A stretch of 22,500 bases of DNA from Trachelipus rathkii (Eukaryota; Arthropoda; Malacostraca; Isopoda; Trachelipodidae). Positions 18,951-22,500 of the stretch are shown piece by piece; within the stretch, counting starts at the first letter, position 1; every line of letters begins with the position of its first letter. The notes under the pieces were generated by a model that saw only the letters and a program-made list of their open reading frames with translations, was not told the DNA's origin and did not search any database. The stretch lies in the NCBI GenBank assembly GCA_015478945.1, contig JABUQX010038987.1:1-22500 (forward strand). Direction: 5' to 3'. The position numbers and the translations under genes were made by a program.

Positions 18951-19174
18951 CTTTTAGGTATTATTTGTATTATTATACATAAATACATAAACTATAATGA
19001 ATAAGTAATGAATCCTGGTTCCGGCACGTGGAGCCAGCTAGATGGTGGGACCCCCAGTTTATTTCTTCTTTTTATTCCAAGAAAATGGAATACAAATATT
19101 TCATATATGTAAACTAAATTAGAAAAATAATGAAGCTGAATAAACAACGTGAATATCAACCTGAAATTTGAACT

Positions 19175-19379
19175 TCTCACACCTATGTGTGACATGGCTG
19201 TGAAATGTCACACACATAGGTGTAGGCTATGGAATGTCACACACATAGGTGTATGCTATTAATGTCACACACATAGGTGTGACAAGTTACAGTCACACCT
19301 ATGTGTGTGACATTGCTGTGAAATGTCACGTACAAGGTGTGACATGGTTGTAAAATTTCACACACACATAGGTGTGACA
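19175..19379. repeat. array of seven self-complementary units, TGTCACACACATAGGTGTG core, mixed orientation
   Basis: Units start at about 19175, 19206, 19235, 19263, 19291, 19324 and 19357, spaced 28-33 bases. Units 2, 3, 4 and 7 read TGTCACACACATAGGTGTG or TTTCACACACACATAGGTG. Units 1 and 5 are in the opposite orientation (TCACACCTATGTGTGACA). Unit 6 is shortened (TGTCACGTACAAGGTGTGA). The linkers share GGCTGTGAA, GGCTATGGAA, TGCTATTAA, TGCTGTGAAA and GGTTGTAAAA, so the repeat unit is hairpin plus linker. The whole array can fold into nested hairpins. Confidence 0.8.
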
Positions 19380-19505
19380 ATACAAATAGGTTCCTAAAAA
19401 GTGATTTAAAAATAGAAATATGCATATATTTCAAATACTAATTCGAATATCTTTCACTATATTATACATTTCTGTTTGTCTAGTCATGTCTATCTTAATT
19501 CGCAA

Positions 19506-19555
19506 AAAAAATAAATAAATAAATAAATAAATAAAAATAAATAAAATAAAAATTG
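19506..19555. repeat. (AAAT)n microsatellite
   Basis: AAAT/AATA tetranucleotide run of about 50 bases. Confidence 0.9.
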
Positions 19556-19739
19556 TGGCCTGGTGGGAAAATTTTCGGATTTGGGCGTGGCAGCCAAAGT
19601 GTATTAAAGATAAAGTTGAGCACTGATCAACTCGGAATAAATTTCCTTTTAAAAATGTTCATTCCTTAGAAGGCTGGAGCATTAATTAAACAAAACTATT
19701 TTAATTAAATTAAACTAGCATTGACTCTGTACAGTTGAA

Positions 19740-20099
19740 AAAGCAGTGTATGGCCTACCGCTCTTTTCCAAATCCAACTGACGGCAACTCTTTCCCTTGT
19801 AAACTGAAAACTGTATCTCTCAGGTTAAGAATAGGAAATTTCTGAGGTATGGTGACCTTGTTCAGTTGACTGTAGTATTGCAAATTCACAAACAATCTTG
19901 ATTCTTACGAACCGCCGCAATAGGTGAATTCCAAAGCTATATGCTTGGCTCAATTATTTTTTTTAAAGAAAAAGTTTATCGCACTTTTCTTTCTCGTTTG
20001 ATCACCTCTTAAAATCGTCTGAACTTTTAACATACGGGTGTGTGGTCGAACAGTTCTATCCTGCATGGTATCATTGCGGTATGTGCCAGGTCAAAATCA
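19740..20099 (-). pseudogene. N-terminal part of Ty3-like reverse transcriptase, decayed
   Basis: DFDLAHTAMIPCRIELFDHTPV-type sequence (20033-20099, minus) matches the H-x-I-x-x-x-D-x-x-P stretch just before the RT domain of Ty3/gypsy elements. After two stops, KKIIEPSI and SPIAAVRK (19904-19927) match the I-I-E-P-S...S-P-x-x-x-V-x-K box. QLNKVTIPQKFPI (about 19836-19871) matches the R-x-L-N-x-x-T-x-x-x-x-x-P box, and NLRDTVFSLQGKE follows. Motif A (F-S-x-x-D-L) is damaged, and the catalytic Y-x-D-D box is absent because the sequence breaks into repeats below 19735. No long ATG-started frame exists here, so ORF-based annotation would miss it. Confidence 0.65.
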
Positions 20100-20510
20100 C
20101 CCTTATTTATAACTCCCCCTACCTGAATAAATCACCTCGACTACCTTATTTTTCTGTTGCCGAATAAATTCCTCTCAAGGGATAGCAGTGATCTGATTTT
20201 CTCATTATGCAATTCATTTTCCCCATGCTCTTTTCGCTCCATATACTGTATAGATTTTAAAATTTTTGTCAAATTCTGAAATATCAACGACCATATCCAT
20301 GTAAGTCACTACAGATATCCTGTAAATAAATTGAATTTAACATTTGGTTCAAAACACAATTCAGTCTTTCTTACAATCACAAATGTTGCAATGTTCCATC
20401 TCTTTTAGCAACTGCCTATGTGATGTGTACAATTTTACCCTCTCAACTAAATTATTTTAAGCTCCAAATCTCGATAGCTAAGTATAGTACTCCATAAAAA
20501 ATCTACGGCA
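20100..20510 (-). other. upstream part of the Ty3-like element, unassigned
   Basis: On the minus strand a weak frame continues upstream (ERKEHGENEL, LLSLERNLFG near 20170-20240), possibly the region before RT. Further up, no protease Asp-Ser/Thr-Gly box or gag zinc knuckle is convincing. Confidence 0.3.
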
Positions 20511-20514
20511 TGAG

Positions 20515-22500
20515 TTTTTTTTTAGGTTACCACCACTCACGGGCTTGGCCCTTTTCGAGGAGGGGGCAGGAAATAAAATACAGGAAAACCCGCCCAAGCC
20601 TGTCGCAAATCTCTTAGGAGAGCGCAGACGTGGGTTTTAAAGAGAGGAAGATTAAATACAGTTGAAAAAACAGAAGAGGCAAGGAGTTTCCACAGAAAGA
20701 AGGTGCTGGAAGAAGAAGGAACACAACGAATGAGTCCTGGGATTTTCAATGCTCACGCAAAATTCATGGAGAGCATGGAATCCCTTGTATTACGAGGGCG
20801 ACGAAATGAGGTGTAATGCGAGAGCGGCCAACTCCCCTGAGCAGTACCTGTTGTAGTACCTAATAGAAAAGAGATAGTGCGCCAAGTCACGTCACAGAGA
20901 TAGAGGGTCAAGAGAGTTTTGTGAAAGTAGGGTACAGTTTATTACTCTTAGCTTTAGATTCAACTCTATCCAATAGAAGGGTGGAGCCGGAGCCCCCAAG
21001 ATGTGAGAACAGTACTCCAACAAGGCGATAGGCTATATAACTGGAGGCAAGCTGGCAGATGAAAAATCGCACCTGAACAGATCCAGCTTCTTTGAGGCCA
21101 CCTTACAACCTACTGGATATGAGGTTTCCAAGACGATTTTTTTGTTAATGTTCAGAACAAGAATGTTTGTTGTCAAACAGATGAGACGTTAAAACAGTCA
21201 AAGAAAATAGGAAAGTTAGAGATGTTTTTGAGAGGGAGATGTAAAAAGTTGAGTTTTAAGAGTGAATTTCACAAGGTTGTAACGCCCCACCGGGAAATCC
21301 ATCCAGGTCGGCAGAAAGAAGGAAAGCTGAAGAACGAGAGGCACTTCTAGATGCAAAAGAGGGAGCCGATTTGAAATGAGTGGACAGAATGAGAGTTGAG
21401 TCGTTCGGCATAAGAGTGATCTGAGTTAAAGGTCAGCTGAGGAGATCGTTGATTGAAAGTAAGAATAAAGTTGGAATAAAACAGAACCTTGACGAACACC
21501 ACAATTAACAGGAAAGGAAGAAGTCGCTCCATCAACGAGTGCTGATATGGAGCCGACCAGAGAGAAAACTAGACAAGAGAAAGCAAAGAGAAGGAGAAAC
21601 CCAAAGTAAGGGAGATAAGAGAGTAGTGACACATGCCTTGATATGTAGAGTGCTACCACACAAGACTCCCCATAGTTCCTAAGGTCAGAAGACTATAAAT
21701 CAGTTAAGGTAGGATGTATATGATTAGTTGCCTCCGAGCCATGGAACGCCATACTGATGCTTTGAAAGAAGGAATGAGACTGCCAGATGACCAGGAAATG
21801 AGAGTTAAGGAGAGTTTCAAAGATTTTAGATAGAATACAAATGAGAGCTATAGGACGATAGTTGGAAGGATCAGAGTGACTGCCCTTTTTCGGGATTGGC
21901 TGGACAAATGCGAGCTTCCAGCACTGAGGAAATGTAATAGTATTAAGGCAAAGAAAGTAGAGTTGAACGAAAACAGGGGCCAGCTCAGAAGCACACTCCC
22001 TCAGAACACGGGGAGGGATGCCATCCAGGCCACAGCCTTCAAGTTCATAGTCTCAGAAGCATGCACCCGTTCATGCCGTAATCACGGGAAGAGGCATTAG
22101 AAACCTGAGGAAAAGAAGCAGGAAGAGGGATGCCGGAATCGCTGGTAGGAATAGATGAAAAAGAAGGCCAAAAAGATTAGCTTTCTCAGTAGGAGGAGTT
22201 AGCTAGCAACACGTCAGAGCGATGAGTGAGGAAAGGCAGATTTCAAAAATATTAGAGAGTTTTTGGCAAGAGCCAGAAGTTTTTATCAGTAGGAGAGCCA
22301 AATAGGTTATCGCACTTTCTTTTAGTGAAAGCGCGTTTAGCCTGTCGAATAATAGCCCTGCAACGATCCGAGCAGAATGGAGAATTAGTAAGAGTGATAG
22401 GAAAACGAGAGTTTTTCTATGCCCGATAGGCAATGTCCTCTCTCCTGGATGGAGCGAGAACATTCTATATGAACCAGATTTTGTGGAGAAAATTGTTGAG
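20515..22500 (-). mobile_element. jockey-like non-LTR retrotransposon, copy C (3' half in window)
   Basis: Minus strand. The 3' end carries a short A tail (T run at 20515-20523 on the plus strand) preceded by GCCCGTGAGTGGTGGTAACC, the shared 3' end of the family. The coding end at 20590-20710 matches copies A and B. The RT core (about 21300-22030) is the best preserved of the three. The element continues past 22500, so its endonuclease would lie outside the window. It still has stops and a changed catalytic site and should be inactive. Confidence 0.85.
20590..22463 (-). pseudogene. LINE ORF2 pseudogene, linker, RT and C-terminus (copy C)
   Basis: From high to low coordinates: a basic linker with RCRAIIRQAKRAF (about 22330-22375); GLDGIPPRVLRECASELAPV starting near 22025, then VQPIPKKG and NYRPIAL (about 21850-21905), all in one frame that stays open for about 75 codons down to near 21810. 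Next come VVALYISRH (about 21630-21660), which is motif A with the catalytic Asp changed to Tyr (codon 21645-21647), and VDGATSSFPVNCGVRQGSVL (about 21480-21540). The catalytic box Y-A-D-D is changed to Y-A-E-R (21401-21412). SHLGGSGS follows near 20986-21010, then LLDRVESKAK after it. Both catalytic positions are lost, although much of the fold is readable. Confidence 0.8.

Larger units (their letters stand above)
15780..20510 (-). mobile_element. Ty3/gypsy-like LTR retrotransposon remnant, interrupted
   Basis: On the minus strand, from high to low coordinates, the order is pre-RT and RT fingers (20099-19740), then a 1.3 kb interruption of simple and hairpin repeats, RNase H (18445-18090), a degraded linker (about 18090-16800), and integrase zinc-binding and core (16800-16180). 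RT-RNase H-integrase is the Ty3/gypsy order, opposite to copia. No gag, protease, primer site or LTRs are recognised. The outer limits are therefore soft: the right end is set by the poly(A) end of LINE copy C at 20515, and the left end by fading similarity. Stops and frameshifts are numerous. Confidence 0.65.

Noticed and set aside
19175..19379. CRISPR array or bacterial attachment/terminator hairpins
   Set aside because: The linkers are similar to each other rather than unique spacers, unit orientation alternates, and the context is a eukaryotic retroelement.

Overview
The window looks like non-genic nuclear DNA from an arthropod, most likely a decapod crustacean (crab or shrimp). The reasons are interstitial TTAGG/CCTAA repeats (the common arthropod telomere unit), very heavy simple-sequence content ((TA)n, (GA)n, (AAT)n), and three decayed jockey-like LINEs of a kind that is common in decapod assemblies. 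Nothing looks bacterial: no Shine-Dalgarno-led ORF clusters, no operons, and no intact ORF above about 115 codons. The taxonomic call is inference.

Layout. 1-710: (TA)n, a (CT)n tract and a back-to-back TTAGG/CCTAA block. 709-2240: AT-rich sequence with nothing recognised. 2431-4135 (minus): LINE copy A, 5'-truncated. 4365-5348: an AT-rich repeat with inverted ends and a GC-rich core ('foldback' copy 1). 5590-9190 (plus): LINE copy B, the longest, with endonuclease and reverse transcriptase (RT) remains. 9191-9832: (TA)n, (GA)n, TTAGG-type repeat, (GA)n. 9895-10898: foldback copy 2. 11542-11902: an irregular array of about 13 short units built on GAACTGTAAAACAGNNTC. 11903-13650: AT-rich filler. 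13655-13762: a third, isolated copy of the GC-rich core (minus). 13851-15238: four ATT/AAT microsatellites around a possible Ty1/copia 3' end. 15780-20510 (minus): a decayed Ty3/gypsy retrotransposon with RT, RNase H and integrase fragments, split inside RT by (TA)n and by clusters of a hairpin-forming TGTCACAC...GTGTGACA repeat. 20515-22500 (minus): LINE copy C, the best preserved around RT, running off the window edge.

No functional host gene was found. All coding similarity belongs to retroelements carrying stops, frameshifts and damaged catalytic motifs. The items most worth following up are the inverted-end repeat family with the GC-rich core, the 13-unit ACTGTAAAACAGT-like array, and the alternating-orientation hairpin array at 19175-19379. 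I cannot tell from one window whether any of these is already catalogued. Some TA-rich stretches show irregular one-base dropouts that could be sequencing or assembly noise, so fine structure there should be treated with care.
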